Source: Salinarimonas sp. (lineage in GTDB: Bacteria > Pseudomonadota > Alphaproteobacteria > Rhizobiales > Beijerinckiaceae). Taken from it: a stretch of DNA of 64,000 nt. Below are positions 37,776-48,674 of the stretch, in pieces. The stretch's first letter is position 1; the number at the start of each line of letters is the position of its first letter. Below the pieces are notes generated by a model, which searched no databases, was not told the origin of the DNA, and saw only the letters and a list, made by a program, of their open reading frames with translations. A program made the position numbers and the translations under genes. The stretch is taken from assembly GCF_040111675.1 (NCBI RefSeq), contig NZ_CP157794.1:2377501-2441500 (forward strand). Reading direction: 5' to 3'.

Positions 37776-37787
37776 AACGCAGTTGAT
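37767..37787. promoter_or_regulatory. Perfect inverted repeat overlapping the ftsB stop codon
   Basis: ATCAACT (37767-37773) and AGTTGAT (37781-37787) flank a seven-base loop. The repeat includes the ftsB stop and lies 131 bases before pdhA. It could be a weak terminator or a regulator site for the pdh promoter. A run of T follows at 37800 but not directly after the stem, so terminator function is uncertain. Confidence 0.4.
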
Positions 37788-37917
37788 CGACGAAAATCCT
37801 TTTCTCGTCAGACCACTAGTCGATGCCCGCGACTCGTGGGCACCTCGGCTTGCGCTCTCGCTTTTGGACTTTAGTTGAGCTAAGACAGTGCGCGAGGAAA
37901 CCGTCTCGGAGGTGTGC

Positions 37918-38985
37918 ATGGCCACGGCTGCGCGTCGGACGCAGGGCGCGTCCGCTCCCAAGTCCGCATCCAACAAGGCCCCGGCGAAGGGCCGTGCGGC
38001 GAAGGGGGCCGCGTCCAACGCCCCCACGCTGTCGAAGGAGGAGGAGCTCCACGCCTATCGCGAGATGCTGCTCATCCGCCGTTTCGAGGAGAAGGCCGGC
38101 CAGATGTACGGCATGGGCCTGATCGGCGGCTTCTGCCACCTCTACATCGGCCAGGAGGCCGTGGTGGTCGGCATGCAGATGGCGTCGCAGGACGGCGATC
38201 AGGTCATCACCGGCTATCGCGACCACGGCCACATGCTGGTCACGGGCATGGATCCCAAGGGGGTGCTCGCCGAGCTCACGGGCCGCCAGGGCGGCTACTC
38301 GAAGGGCAAGGGCGGCTCCATGCACATGTTCTCCAAGGAGAAGAACTTCTACGGAGGGCACGGGATCGTGGGCGCTCAGGTGCCGCTCGGCACCGGCATC
38401 GCCTTCGCCAACCGCTATCGCGACGAGGAGCGGGTGAGCCTCGTCTATTTCGGCGACGGCGCGGCGAACCAGGGCCAGGTCTACGAGAGCTTCAACATGG
38501 CGGCGCTCTGGAAGCTGCCCGTCGTCTACATCATCGAGAACAACCGCTACGCCATGGGCACGTCGGTGACGCGCTCGGCCGCCCAGTCGGACTTCTCGAA
38601 GCGCGGCCTCTCCTTCGGCATCCCGGGCGAGCAGGTCGACGGCATGGACGTGCGCGCGGTGCGCGCCGCGGGCGAGCGCGCCATGCAGCACGCCCGCTCC
38701 GGCGAGGGGCCCTACATCCTCGAGATGCTCACCTATCGCTATCGCGGCCATTCCATGTCCGACCCGGCGAAGTACCGCACGAAGGACGAGGTCGCCCGCA
38801 TGCGCGAGGAGCACGACCCGATCGAGCAGGTCCGCCGGCGGCTTCTCGGGGACTTCAAGGTGCCCGAGGACGAGCTCAAGAGCATCGACGGCGCGATCCG
38901 CAAGATCGTCAACGAGGCGGCGGACTTCGCCACCAACGACGCCGAGCCGGACCCCTCCGAGCTGTTCACCGACATCCTCCACTGA
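37918..38985 (+). CDS. pdhA: Pyruvate dehydrogenase E1 component, alpha subunit
   Basis: This 355-residue subunit has [46 protein letters not shown] sequence ([20 protein letters not shown]) and the ThDP motif [20 protein letters not shown] ending in [10 protein letters not shown] phosphorylation-loop region, YRGHSMSDP, is also present. With PdhB it decarboxylates pyruvate and reductively acetylates lipoyl-PdhC. The ATG at 37918 has GGAGG; the upstream ATG lacks one. It is the first gene of the pdhA-pdhB-DUF5076-pdhC cluster. Confidence 0.96.
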   Translation: MATAARRTQGASAPKSASNKAPAKGRAAKGAASNAPTLSKEEELHAYREMLLIRRFEEKAGQMYGMGLIGGFCHLYIGQEAVVVGMQMASQDGDQVITGYRDHGHMLVTGMDPKGVLAELTGRQGGYSKGKGGSMHMFSKEKNFYGGHGIVGAQVPLGTGIAFANRYRDEERVSLVYFGDGAANQGQVYESFNMAALWKLPVVYIIENNRYAMGTSVTRSAAQSDFSKRGLSFGIPGEQVDGMDVRAVRAAGERAMQHARSGEGPYILEMLTYRYRGHSMSDPAKYRTKDEVARMREEHDPIEQVRRRLLGDFKVPEDELKSIDGAIRKIVNEAADFATNDAEPDPSELFTDILH

Positions 38986-39059
38986 TCTCCCCTCCCTCCG
39001 GCAGCGCGGCGCCGCCTCCGGGCGCGCCGCCGCGGCCGTCGACCGAAGAGCGCTGGTCC

Positions 39060-40511
<1,452 letters not shown>

Positions 40512-40528
40512 GCCGGGGAGCGCGCGCG

Positions 40529-40837
40529 ATGGCCGGCGACGACGACACCCCGCTCTTCCACGAGCTCGAGGCGCCGCCCGACGTCCGCGAGAAGGGCGGG
40601 CACGAGATCCTGCGGGCCTCCGTGGTGGAGGGCGCGGTGTCGGTCTCGCTCCGGCGCTCCTTCGACGACCCCTTCACCTGGGGCGTGCTCCTCGTCGATC
40701 TCGCCCGCCACGCCGCGCGCATCTACGCCCTCGAGACCGGCATGAGCGAGGAGGAAGCCCTCGCCCAGATCCGCGCCGGCATCGAGAGCGAGCTCGACGA
40801 CCCCACCGATCCCGGCTCCACCAGCGCCGTGAACTGA
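40529..40837 (+). CDS. DUF5076 protein in the pdh operon
   Basis: This 102-residue protein has a conserved core: GGHEILRASVVEGAVSVSLR, FDDPFTWGVLLVDLARHAAR and YALETGMSEEEALAQIRAG. It matches the DUF5076 family, which recurs between pdhB and pdhC in Hyphomicrobiales. Function is unknown; the fixed position suggests an accessory role in the pyruvate dehydrogenase complex. There are 17 bp from pdhB and 30 bp to pdhC. Confidence 0.82.
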   Translation: MAGDDDTPLFHELEAPPDVREKGGHEILRASVVEGAVSVSLRRSFDDPFTWGVLLVDLARHAARIYALETGMSEEEALAQIRAGIESELDDPTDPGSTSAVN

Positions 40838-40867
40838 TTTCCCGTTCAAGCTCAGGATCCAGCGACG

Positions 40868-42331
40868 ATGCCCATCAACATCCTGATGCCCGCCCTGTCC
40901 CCGACCATGGAGAAGGGCAACCTCGCCAAGTGGCTCAAGAAGGAAGGCGACACGGTCAAGTCCGGCGACATCCTCGCCGAGATCGAGACCGACAAGGCCA
41001 CGATGGAGGTCGAGGCCGTCGACGAGGGCGTGCTCGCGAAGATCGTGGTGCCGGAAGGCACGGCGGACGTGCCGGTCAACGACGTGATCGCGCTCATCGC
41101 CGAGGAGGGCGAGGATCCGAAAAGCGTCGAGGCCCCGACCGCCCCCGAGGCCCCCAAGCCCGAGCCCTCGAAGCCCGAGCCCGCGAAGCCCGAGCCGGCG
41201 CCCGCTGCCGCCGCGCCGCAGGCGAACGTGACGACGGCCGGCGGCGGCGAGGCCGGGCACATGTCCTACGCCCGCGTGAACGAGGCGCCCGGCGGCGCTC
41301 CGGCGGCCGCCCAGCCCGCGCCGGCTCCCGCCGCGTCCTCCGGCGGGCGCGTCTTCGCCTCGCCGCTGGCCAAGCGCATCGCCAAGGAGAACGGGCTCGA
41401 CCTGGCTTCGGTGCAGGGCTCCGGCCCGCGCGGGCGCGTGATCGAGCGCGACGTGCGCGCGGCGCTCGCGGCCGGCCCCGCCAAGGCCGCGCCCGCCGCC
41501 GCCGCCCCGCCCCGCGAGACCGCCGACGCCATGCCGCAGAAGGCGGTGCCGACGCCGCCCGCCGCCACCGCGGGCGCGACCATGGCGCAGGGCCTCAAGG
41601 CCGATCAGGTCAAGGCGATGTTCCCGGCGGACTCCTACGAGGAGGTCCAGCTCGACGGCATGCGCAAGACCATCGCCAAGCGCCTGCTCGAGTCGAAGCA
41701 GACCATCCCGCACTTCTACCTCACGGTGGACGTCGAGCTCGACGCCGCGCTGGCGCTGCGCGCCCAGCTCAACGCCGCCGCCCCGGCGAAGGACGGCAAG
41801 CCGGCCTACAAGCTCTCGGTCAACGACTTCGTCATCAAGGCGCTGGCGCTCGCCCTCCAGCGCGTGCCGAACGCCAACGCCGTCTGGGCCGAGGACCGGA
41901 TCCTGAAGTTCAAGCATTCCGACGTCGGCGTCGCCGTGGCGATCGAGGGCGGGCTGTTCACGCCGGTGATCCGCAAGGCCGAGACCAAGACGCTGTCGGC
42001 CATCTCCGCCGAGATGAAGGACCTCGCCGGCCGCGCCCGGGTGAAGAAGCTCAAGCCCGAGGAATATACCGGCGGCACGACCGCCGTCTCCAATCTCGGC
42101 ATGTTCGGCATCCGCGAGTTCTCCGCCGTCATCAACCCGCCCCACGCGACCATCCTCGCGGTGGGCGCCGGCCAGCAGCGGGTCGTCGTGAAGGAGAACG
42201 CGCCGGCCGTGGTCCAGGCGATGACCGTCACCCTCTCCTGCGACCACCGCGTGGTGGACGGGGCGCTCGGCGCGGAGCTGCTGGCGGCCTTCAAGGAGCT
42301 GATCGAGAACCCGATGGGGATGCTGGTGTGA
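40868..42331 (+). CDS. pdhC: Dihydrolipoamide acetyltransferase (PDH E2)
   Basis: This 487-residue protein has a lipoyl domain (residues 1-80, almost identical to that of PdhB) and an Ala/Pro/Lys linker. A peripheral-subunit-binding domain follows ([20 protein letters not shown] with [13 protein letters not shown]), then another linker and the catalytic domain, ending [15 protein letters not shown] with the active-site His and Asp. It forms the complex core and passes acetyl groups to CoA. The ATG at 40868 starts the lipoyl domain directly. Confidence 0.97.
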   Translation: MPINILMPALSPTMEKGNLAKWLKKEGDTVKSGDILAEIETDKATMEVEAVDEGVLAKIVVPEGTADVPVNDVIALIAEEGEDPKSVEAPTAPEAPKPEPSKPEPAKPEPAPAAAAPQANVTTAGGGEAGHMSYARVNEAPGGAPAAAQPAPAPAASSGGRVFASPLAKRIAKENGLDLASVQGSGPRGRVIERDVRAALAAGPAKAAPAAAAPPRETADAMPQKAVPTPPAATAGATMAQGLKADQVKAMFPADSYEEVQLDGMRKTIAKRLLESKQTIPHFYLTVDVELDAALALRAQLNAAAPAKDGKPAYKLSVNDFVIKALALALQRVPNANAVWAEDRILKFKHSDVGVAVAIEGGLFTPVIRKAETKTLSAISAEMKDLAGRARVKKLKPEEYTGGTTAVSNLGMFGIREFSAVINPPHATILAVGAGQQRVVVKENAPAVVQAMTVTLSCDHRVVDGALGAELLAAFKELIENPMGMLV

Positions 42332-42361
42332 GGTGATCGGGGCTGTCCGTGCGGGCTCGAC

Positions 42362-42724
42362 GGTCGCGTGGCGGTCGGCGAGCGGCATGGAGACCTTTCC
42401 TCCTCCCGTGTGGAGGAGGTGTCGGCGAAGCCGACGGAGGTGGGTCGGTGGGCAAGGCTCGCGGCTCGCGGGTCGAGCGAACGGGTCGTGCAGGGCTGCC
42501 TTGCGGGCGAGATCGTCTCGGCCCGACCCACACCCCCGGCCCCTCTCCACAAGGGAGAGGGGAGTCGGTCGGCGCTTGCCGCTGCGGGTCGCGTGGCGAT
42601 CGGCGAGCGGCATGCAGGCCTTTCCTCCTCCCTTGTGGAGGAGGTGTCGGCGAAGCCGACGGAGGTGGGTCGGGATGCAGGGCTCGCGGCTCGCGGGTCG
42701 AGCGAACGAGCGGTGCAGCGCTGC
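42362..42724. repeat. Two 138-bp direct repeats with GC-rich hairpins
   Basis: Unit A (42362-42499) and unit B (42587-42724) align end to end with few mismatches. Each holds a CCTCCTCC-GGAGGAGG hairpin followed by TGTCGGCGAAGCCGACGGAG. Between them, CTCTCCACAAGGGAGAGG forms another hairpin (about 42543-42562). This fills most of the 490-bp gap between pdhC and the DUF559 gene. Frames run open through it because of GC content, but no plausible protein is seen; it looks like dispersed intergenic palindromic repeats. Confidence 0.65.
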
Positions 42725-42821
42725 ATTACGGCATACACCTCCGGCCCGTCGCCCCGCGGGTGAGGAGAGTCGGCCGGCGGTTCTTGCCGAGGTCGAGCGC
42801 AGCTTGGGAGGAAGATTTCAG

Positions 42822-43217
42822 ATGCCTTGGAATCAGCCGCCGAAAATCTCGCCATCGCCCGCCGCGCGGCGAGCCGCCCGCTCCCTTCGCCGGAACCTGA
42901 CGCCCGCCGAGAAGCGCCTGTGGTGGCATCTGCGCAAGCGAGTCCCGCTGGAGGGGACGAGCTGGCGCCGCCAGGTGCCGCTTGGCGCGTACGTCGTCGA
43001 CTTCTGCTGCCTCAAGCACAAGCTGATCATCGAGGTCGACGGCGCGAGCCATTCCTACGACGCGCAGCAGGCCCGCGATGCGGCGCGCGACGCGGCGCTC
43101 GAGCGGCAGGGCTTCCGCGTCCTGCGCTTCACCAATCACACCGTCCTCACCGACATCGACACCGTCATGGACACGGTCCACGCCCACCTGGCCGAGATCG
43201 CGCCGGTCCATGCCTGA
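42822..43217 (+). CDS. DUF559 endonuclease-domain protein
   Basis: This 131-residue protein has the Vsr/DUF559 fold: RSLRRNLTPAEKRLWWHLRK, SWRRQVPLGAYVVDFCCLKH and LIIEVDGASHSYDAQQARD with the PD-(D/E)xK-like residues, then GFRVLRFTNHTVLTDID. Such proteins are predicted nucleases of the very-short-patch-repair type, often lying alone in intergenic regions. A GGGAGGAAG site precedes the ATG at 42822. Its end overlaps the GNAT gene by 8 bp. Confidence 0.85.
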   Translation: MPWNQPPKISPSPAARRAARSLRRNLTPAEKRLWWHLRKRVPLEGTSWRRQVPLGAYVVDFCCLKHKLIIEVDGASHSYDAQQARDAARDAALERQGFRVLRFTNHTVLTDIDTVMDTVHAHLAEIAPVHA

Positions 43218-43821
43218 CGCCGCGACCCTCGCCCCCGCCGCTCTGCGCCCCGCCACCCCCGCGGACGCGCGGGCCGTGGCGCTCCTGTGGGACATGGCCA
43301 ATGCCGGCCATGTCGCGAGCGTGTTCGCCCGCGCCGCGCCGGGGGAGGGGACGTGGCTCGACGCGGCCGCGGACGAGATCAAGTCGCCCTGGGGCGAGAT
43401 GTCGTGGAAGAACGCCGTCGTCGCCGAGGCCGAGGGCGCGGTCGTCGGCGCCCTCGTGGCGCTTCGGCTCACTCGCCGGATCGGCCGGCTCGACCTGATG
43501 CGCATGGCGCCCGACCAGCGCGTCCACTACGAGCTCCTGGCCAAGGTCCACGGCGCCTGGCTCCTGCGCGATCTCGCCGTCCTGCCCGCCTTTCGCGGTC
43601 GTGGCATCGGCGCGGCGCTCCTCGACGAAGGCGAGCGGCGCGCCCGGGCGGCCGGCTGCGAGACCCTCGCCATCACCACCCATGAGACCAATGCCGCCTT
43701 CCGCGCCCATCTGGCGCGGCGCGGCTTCGCCGAGATCGACGCCCGCCCGGTGCGCCGCCACGCGCGCTACGCCCCGGAGAGCCGCTGGATCCTCTTGACC
43801 CGCCCAGTCGAGGGCGCCTGA
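43210..43821 (+). CDS. GNAT-family N-acetyltransferase
   Basis: This 203-residue protein contains an N-terminal LRPATPADARAVALLWDMAN start, and acetyl-CoA-binding motif A as LRDLAVLPAFRGRGIGAALL followed by a terminal RHARYAPESRWILLTRP. The substrate is unknown. It overlaps the preceding DUF559 gene by 8 bp and ends 23 bp before lpd, so it is probably transcribed with lpd. Confidence 0.82.
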   Translation: MPDAATLAPAALRPATPADARAVALLWDMANAGHVASVFARAAPGEGTWLDAAADEIKSPWGEMSWKNAVVAEAEGAVVGALVALRLTRRIGRLDLMRMAPDQRVHYELLAKVHGAWLLRDLAVLPAFRGRGIGAALLDEGERRARAAGCETLAITTHETNAAFRAHLARRGFAEIDARPVRRHARYAPESRWILLTRPVEGA

Positions 43822-43844
43822 TCGACAACGAGAGAGACTGCATC

Positions 43845-45281
43845 ATGGCCGACACCTACGACGTGATCATCATCGGCGCCGGTCCCGGCGGTTACGTCGC
43901 CGCGATCCGCGCGGCGCAGCTCGGGATGAAGACCGCCGTCGTCGACCGCGAGCATCTCGGCGGCATCTGCCTGAACTGGGGCTGCATCCCCACCAAGGCC
44001 CTGCTGCGCTCGGCCGAGATCTTCCACTACATGTCGCATGCCGGCGACTACGGCCTCTCCGCCCAGGGCGTCTCCTTCGACATCGGCGCGGTGGTGAAGC
44101 GCTCGCGCGGCGTCTCGGGCCGGCTCAACGGCGGCGTCGGCATGCTGCTCAAGAAGAACAAGGTCGACGTGATCTGGGGCGAGGGGTCGATCGCCAAGGC
44201 CGGCGAGGTGACGGTGAAGCCCGCCACGAAGTCCGTCGAGGGCCCGCCCGTGCCCGCGCCCAAGGGCGCGCTCGGGCCGGGAAGCTACAAGGCCAAGCAC
44301 GTCATCGTCGCCACCGGCGCGCGCCCGCGCGTGCTGCCCGGCATCGAGCCGGACAGAAAGCTGATCTGGACCTATTTCGAGGCGATGGTGCCGAAAGAGA
44401 TGCCGAAGTCGCTCCTCGTCATGGGCTCCGGCGCCATCGGCATCGAGTTCGCCTCGTTCTACCGCACGATGGGCGCGGAGGTGACCGTCGTCGAGGTGAT
44501 GCCGCAGATCCTCCCCGTCGAGGACGCGGAGATCGCCGCCATGGCGCGCAAGCGCTTCGAGAAGCAGGGGATCAAGATCCTCACCGGCGCGAAGGTGACC
44601 AAGGTCGAGAAGGGCGGAAACAGCGTCACCGCCACGATCGAGACGGACAAGGGCGCCCAGCAGATCACGGCCGACAAGCTGATCTCGGCGGTGGGCGTCG
44701 TCGGCAACGTCGAGGGCCTCGGCCTCGAGGCTTTGGGCGTGAAGATGGAGCGCGGCGTCGTCGTCACCGACGGGCTCGGGCGCACCAACGTGCCGGGCGT
44801 CTACGCCATCGGCGACGTCGCCGGCCCGCCGATGCTCGCCCACAAGGCCGAGCACGAGGGCGTCATCTGCGTCGAGACCATCGCCGGGCTCCACACCCAC
44901 GCCATGGACAAGGGCATGATCCCGGGCTGCACCTACTGCCACCCGCAGGTGGCGTCGGTCGGCCTCACCGAGGCCAAGGCGAAGGAGCAGGGGATCGCCG
45001 TCAAGGTCGGCCGCTTCCCCTTCGCCGGCAACGGCAAGGCGATCGCCCTCGGCGAGCCGGACGGCATGGTCAAGACGATCTTCGACGCAAAGACCGGCAA
45101 GCTGCTCGGCGCCCACATGATCGGCGCAGAGGTGACCGAGCTGATCCAGGGCTACGTGGTCGCCATGAACCTCGAGACCACCGAGGAAGAGCTGATGCAC
45201 ACGGTCTTCCCGCACCCGACGCTGTCGGAGATGATGCACGAGAGCGTGCTGGATGCGTATGGGCGGGTGATTCACTCGTGA
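43845..45281 (+). CDS. lpdA: Dihydrolipoyl dehydrogenase (PDH E3)
   Basis: This 478-residue flavoenzyme has the FAD motif IIGAGPGGYVAAIRAAQLGM, the redox disulfide GGICLNWGCIPTKALLRSAE, the NAD motif MGSGAIGIEFASFYRTMGA, GDVAGPPMLAHKAEHEG and the His-Glu active site in HTVFPHPTLSEMMHESVLD. It reoxidises lipoyl groups of PdhC (and probably of other 2-oxoacid dehydrogenases). An insert near residue 125 (VEGPPVPAPKGALGP) is seen in rhizobial homologues. Confidence 0.97.
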   Translation: MADTYDVIIIGAGPGGYVAAIRAAQLGMKTAVVDREHLGGICLNWGCIPTKALLRSAEIFHYMSHAGDYGLSAQGVSFDIGAVVKRSRGVSGRLNGGVGMLLKKNKVDVIWGEGSIAKAGEVTVKPATKSVEGPPVPAPKGALGPGSYKAKHVIVATGARPRVLPGIEPDRKLIWTYFEAMVPKEMPKSLLVMGSGAIGIEFASFYRTMGAEVTVVEVMPQILPVEDAEIAAMARKRFEKQGIKILTGAKVTKVEKGGNSVTATIETDKGAQQITADKLISAVGVVGNVEGLGLEALGVKMERGVVVTDGLGRTNVPGVYAIGDVAGPPMLAHKAEHEGVICVETIAGLHTHAMDKGMIPGCTYCHPQVASVGLTEAKAKEQGIAVKVGRFPFAGNGKAIALGEPDGMVKTIFDAKTGKLLGAHMIGAEVTELIQGYVVAMNLETTEEELMHTVFPHPTLSEMMHESVLDAYGRVIHS

Positions 45282-45369
45282 GGACATAGTGAATCTCGGA
45301 GCCTCTCGTCAAATCAGATACCTGTGGTATGCGATACGTCTGTGACGCACGGCGATTCGGAGGGCGGAG

Positions 45370-45957
45370 ATGCGGTTCGAGAGGGTCATCAGGACCGATC
45401 TGTTATTTCCGGCCTTCGAGCCCATTGCCCGGTCGCGGTACGAGGCCTCTCTCAGCTTCCTCTTTCAAGGTGGCGACTGGTCACACGAGTTTGTCAGAGA
45501 TCGTACCTGGGAGCGTGTCTTTTCGAACTCAATCTCTTTGACGGAGACTTTTTCTCACGACGAAAGGTTCCGCTTGGAGTTTCTGCAAGGTTTTATTCCT
45601 TTCGCGCTCCAAAACAAGCGCATAGACGCGATCAATTATCGCGCTGTCGATAGGATCTTAGCTGAGGCACGCAAGTTTGACTCGTTTGTTTTCGAAGAGG
45701 TTTTAAGAGAGAATCTTGTCATCGAACGCAGCCCGCCTTCATGGCTGCCTGTCGGCGAGATCATAAAGTGGGGTCCTGTAACGGGGGGCGGATTTGTTCT
45801 TGGTATGCTTGGTAGTTTTGAGCCCATTCTCCTCGTCACCGTACCCACGGGCATCGTCTTAATCGGCTCCGCCGTCGCGATTGCGAAAGCGTTCGACCGT
45901 GGAATATCTCGGATGATTGCAGAACGCATCCTTGGTCGGAGAGATCGAGAGTGGTAA
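45370..45957 (+). CDS. Hypothetical protein with C-terminal membrane segments, atypical composition
   Basis: This 195-residue protein is not recognised. The first ~135 residues are soluble and rich in Phe/Arg/Glu (FERVIRTDLLFPAFEPIARS). Near residues 137-172 hydrophobic segments follow (WGPVTGGGFVLGMLGSF, ILLVTVPTGIVLIGSAVAIA), then a basic tail ending RRDREW. The DNA is clearly less GC-rich than its neighbours and uses A/T-ending codons, which suggests recent acquisition. It has an RBS-like GGCGGAG before the ATG. No neighbour hints at a function. Confidence 0.65.
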   Translation: MRFERVIRTDLLFPAFEPIARSRYEASLSFLFQGGDWSHEFVRDRTWERVFSNSISLTETFSHDERFRLEFLQGFIPFALQNKRIDAINYRAVDRILAEARKFDSFVFEEVLRENLVIERSPPSWLPVGEIIKWGPVTGGGFVLGMLGSFEPILLVTVPTGIVLIGSAVAIAKAFDRGISRMIAERILGRRDREW

Positions 45958-46073
45958 CGGGGTCTGCTGTAGAGGAATGGCAAGGCCGCCACGTGCGGGG
46001 AACCCGTGCGAAGTTACTAGCGGGTTGAGGCAAAACAACCGTACGCGCTGGTTCGCCCTGGCGGAGTAGACCC

Positions 46074-46367
46074 ATGGAGCACCTGGCCTTCTGGATTCCC
46101 GTGTCGCTCGCCGCGCTGCTCGTCTATGTCAAGCGCGACAGAGCGGTGGCGGACCTTCGGTTCATCGCCGCGGTCCTGCGCGGGCGCCGGCCCGTCGAGT
46201 GGAAGGTGGACGCGGCGTCCGGATCGATGCCGACGACGAGCGGGGTAGGGGACGCCAGGCCGTATCCGGCATGGACGGCGTCGGCGATCCCTTCCGACGT
46301 CGCGATGAGCGCCGAGCGGCACGACGGCGCCGTCAGGCGCCGGTCGGCCGGTCCCGAAGGGCCTTGA
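46074..46367 (+). CDS. Small putative membrane protein
   Basis: This 97-residue frame begins with a hydrophobic segment (LAFWIPVSLAALLVYVKR), and the rest is polar, basic and Ser/Pro-rich. A GGCGGAG site lies seven bases upstream of the ATG. It is the only plausible gene between the 45370 gene and the TspO-like gene. It has no recognised homologue; the C-terminal half could be non-coding readthrough of GC-rich DNA. Confidence 0.4.
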   Translation: MEHLAFWIPVSLAALLVYVKRDRAVADLRFIAAVLRGRRPVEWKVDAASGSMPTTSGVGDARPYPAWTASAIPSDVAMSAERHDGAVRRRSAGPEGP

Positions 46368-46458
46368 TCCCTCCGGAGAGCCTCAGGCCGCCGTCGGGGC
46401 TGTCGGCCTTTGCCGTCGCCTGCTATGCATCGCCGACCGCATCGATGCAGGAGCTCCC

Positions 46459-47211
46459 ATGCCCGAACCCGGCCCCCCGCGCACCCCGGAAAACCGCGCG
46501 CGCGACGCCCGGCGCATGAAGGCGGTGATCCTCGCCGCCTGCGCGCTGGCCTTCGCCGCGGCGCCGCTGGCGTTTCCCTTCGCCGGCTTCGATCCGGAGA
46601 TGTTTCCGCAGCCGCAGCGGGACCCGCCGGTGCAGCCGGCGGGCTACGCCTTCGGCATCTGGGGGCCGATCTACCTCTGGCTCCTGGTCTCGGCGGCGTT
46701 CGGCCTGATCAAGCGGGGCGACTCGCCCGCCTGGGACGCGCCGCGCTGGCCGCTCGCCGGCAGCCTCGTCGTCGGCGCGGCCTGGCTGCCGGTGGCGCAG
46801 ACGGACGCGGTGTGGGCGACGATCCTGATCTGGGCGATGCTGATCCTGGCGCTCGCGGCGCTTTTCCGCACGCCAGCGGACACGGACCGCTGGCTGCTGC
46901 GCGCGCCGATCGCGCTCTACGCCGGCTGGCTGACGGCGGCCTCCTGGGTCTCGATCGGGCTCACCGGGGCCGGCTACGGGATCGCGCTCGCGGAATACGG
47001 CTGGGCGATCGTGGGCCTCCTCGGCGCGCTCGCTACGGCGGGGGGCGTTCTGTGGCGGCTGCCGCGCATCCCGCTCTACGCGGCCGCCGTGGTCTGGGCG
47101 CTCATCGCCGTCGCCGTCGCGAACTACGCGGAGGCGTGGAGCCTGGTCGTCCTGGCGCTCGCGGGCGCCGTCGCGATGGCGGGGCTCGGCTACCGCAACG
47201 CGCGGACCTGA
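46459..47211 (+). CDS. TspO/tryptophan-rich-sensory-protein-like membrane protein
   Basis: This 250-residue protein has six to seven hydrophobic spans. The conserved AGYAFGIWGPIYLWLLVSAA resembles the TspO/MBR helix pattern, and WLTAASWVSIG and YGWAIVGLLGAL are similar to extended TspO relatives seen in marine bacteria. Classic TspO is about 160 residues, so this is a divergent member. Ligand (tetrapyrrole or other) and function are unknown. Confidence 0.65.
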   Translation: MPEPGPPRTPENRARDARRMKAVILAACALAFAAAPLAFPFAGFDPEMFPQPQRDPPVQPAGYAFGIWGPIYLWLLVSAAFGLIKRGDSPAWDAPRWPLAGSLVVGAAWLPVAQTDAVWATILIWAMLILALAALFRTPADTDRWLLRAPIALYAGWLTAASWVSIGLTGAGYGIALAEYGWAIVGLLGALATAGGVLWRLPRIPLYAAAVVWALIAVAVANYAEAWSLVVLALAGAVAMAGLGYRNART

Positions 47212-47287
47212 GACCCCCGGGAACGCCCCAGCTTGCCACCGCGTTGCGCGGGGGCACACTCCGCGTGGCAACAGGGAAACCGAACGC

Positions 47288-47545
47288 ATGTCCATCATCG
47301 CCTGGATCGTCGTCGGCATCATCGCCGGCTTCATCGCCGAGAAGGTCACCGGCCGCAATCACGGCCTGCTGACGAACCTGATCGTCGGCATCATCGGCGC
47401 CTTCGTCGGCGGCTTTCTCGCCTCGCTTCTCGGCTTCGAGTACGCCGAGGGCTTCAATCTCGCCTCGATCATCGTCGCGACGATCGGCGCGATCGTCTTC
47501 CTCTGGATCCTGGGAATGATCCAGGGACGCCGCTCGTCCCGCTGA
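47288..47545 (+). CDS. GlsB/YeaQ/YmgE-family membrane protein
   Basis: This 85-residue protein has three transmembrane helices: IIAWIVVGIIAGFIAEKVTG, LLTNLIVGIIGAFVGGFLAS and SIIVATIGAIVFLWILGMIQ. The Gly-rich helices and AEK/GRN loop fit the transglycosylase-associated/GlsB family, often induced in stationary phase or stress. It is a single-gene unit before lipA. Confidence 0.9.
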   Translation: MSIIAWIVVGIIAGFIAEKVTGRNHGLLTNLIVGIIGAFVGGFLASLLGFEYAEGFNLASIIVATIGAIVFLWILGMIQGRRSSR

Positions 47546-47684
47546 CCGCGGGCCTGCCCTGCACGCGCCGCCTGCGGTTCGCTGCCGCGTGGGATTTGCG
47601 TCTGCGGTCGGAAGGCCCTAGATCATGGCGACGTGTGTAGAGCGCAGCGCAGCCCGCGCGCGCGTCCAGCCGGATCGGGAGAGC

Positions 47685-48659
47685 ATGACCGTCGTTCTCG
47701 ACCTCCTCGCCAAGGATACCCGGGCCAAGGACAACCGCCCCCGTCACCCGGAGAAGGCGCACCGGCCGGACCAGCCGCTCCAGCGCAAGCCCGATTGGAT
47801 TCGCGTCAAGGCGCCGGGCTCGCCCGGCTGGGCGGAGACCAACCGAATCGTCAAGGAGAACAAGCTCGTCACGGTCTGCGAGGAGGCGGGCTGCCCGAAT
47901 GTCGGCGAGTGCTGGGAAAAGAAGCACGCCACCTTCATGATCATGGGCGACACGTGCACCCGCGCCTGCGCCTTCTGCAACGTCAAGACCGGCCTGCCCC
48001 AGGCGCTCGACCGGCAGGAGCCGGAGCACATCGCCATCGCGGTGGAGAAGCTCGGCCTCGAGCACGTGGTCATCACCTCCGTCGACCGCGACGACCTCGA
48101 GGACGGCGGCGCGCAGCACTTCGCCGAGGTGATCGGCGCCATCCGCGCCCGCTCGCCGAAGACCACGATCGAGGTGCTCACCCCGGACTTCCTGAGGAAG
48201 CCCGGCGCGCTCGAGGTGGTGGTGAAGGCGCGCCCCGACGTCTTCAACCACAATCTCGAGACGGTCCCGTCGAAGTACCTGAAGGTCCGCCCCGGCGCGC
48301 GCTACTTCCACTCCATCCGCCTGCTCCAGCAGGTGAAGGAGCTCGACCCGACGATCTTCACCAAGTCCGGAATCATGGTCGGGCTCGGCGAGGAGCGCAA
48401 CGAGGTGCTCCAGCTGATGGACGATCTGCGCTCCGGCGAGGTGGATTTCATGACGATCGGCCAGTACCTGCAGCCGACGCGCAAGCACCACCCGGTGATC
48501 CGCTACGTCACGCCCGACGAGTTCAAGGCCTACGAGACGACGGCCTACGCCAAGGGCTTCCTGCTCGTCTCGGCCTCGCCGCTGACGCGCTCGTCCCACC
48601 ACGCGGGCGAGGACTTCGCGCGACTGAAGTCCGCGCGCCTCGCGAAGCTCGGTCGCTGA
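47685..48659 (+). CDS. lipA: Lipoyl synthase
   Basis: This 324-residue radical-SAM enzyme inserts two sulfurs into octanoyl-protein. The auxiliary cluster Cys triplet is in [15 protein letters not shown], and the radical-SAM Cys triplet is in [16 protein letters not shown]. Other blocks are [28 protein letters not shown] and [10 protein letters not shown]. The ATG at 47685 has GGGAG just upstream. It serves the lipoyl domains of PdhB and PdhC encoded upstream. Confidence 0.97.
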   Translation: MTVVLDLLAKDTRAKDNRPRHPEKAHRPDQPLQRKPDWIRVKAPGSPGWAETNRIVKENKLVTVCEEAGCPNVGECWEKKHATFMIMGDTCTRACAFCNVKTGLPQALDRQEPEHIAIAVEKLGLEHVVITSVDRDDLEDGGAQHFAEVIGAIRARSPKTTIEVLTPDFLRKPGALEVVVKARPDVFNHNLETVPSKYLKVRPGARYFHSIRLLQQVKELDPTIFTKSGIMVGLGEERNEVLQLMDDLRSGEVDFMTIGQYLQPTRKHHPVIRYVTPDEFKAYETTAYAKGFLLVSASPLTRSSHHAGEDFARLKSARLAKLGR

Positions 48660-48674
48660 CCCCATTTCCCCGGC

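Noticed and set aside
42333..42821. Open frames through the repeat region before the DUF559 gene
   Set aside because: They read repeated hairpin DNA; the real start of the DUF559 protein is at 42822 with an RBS, and the upstream residues show no homology.
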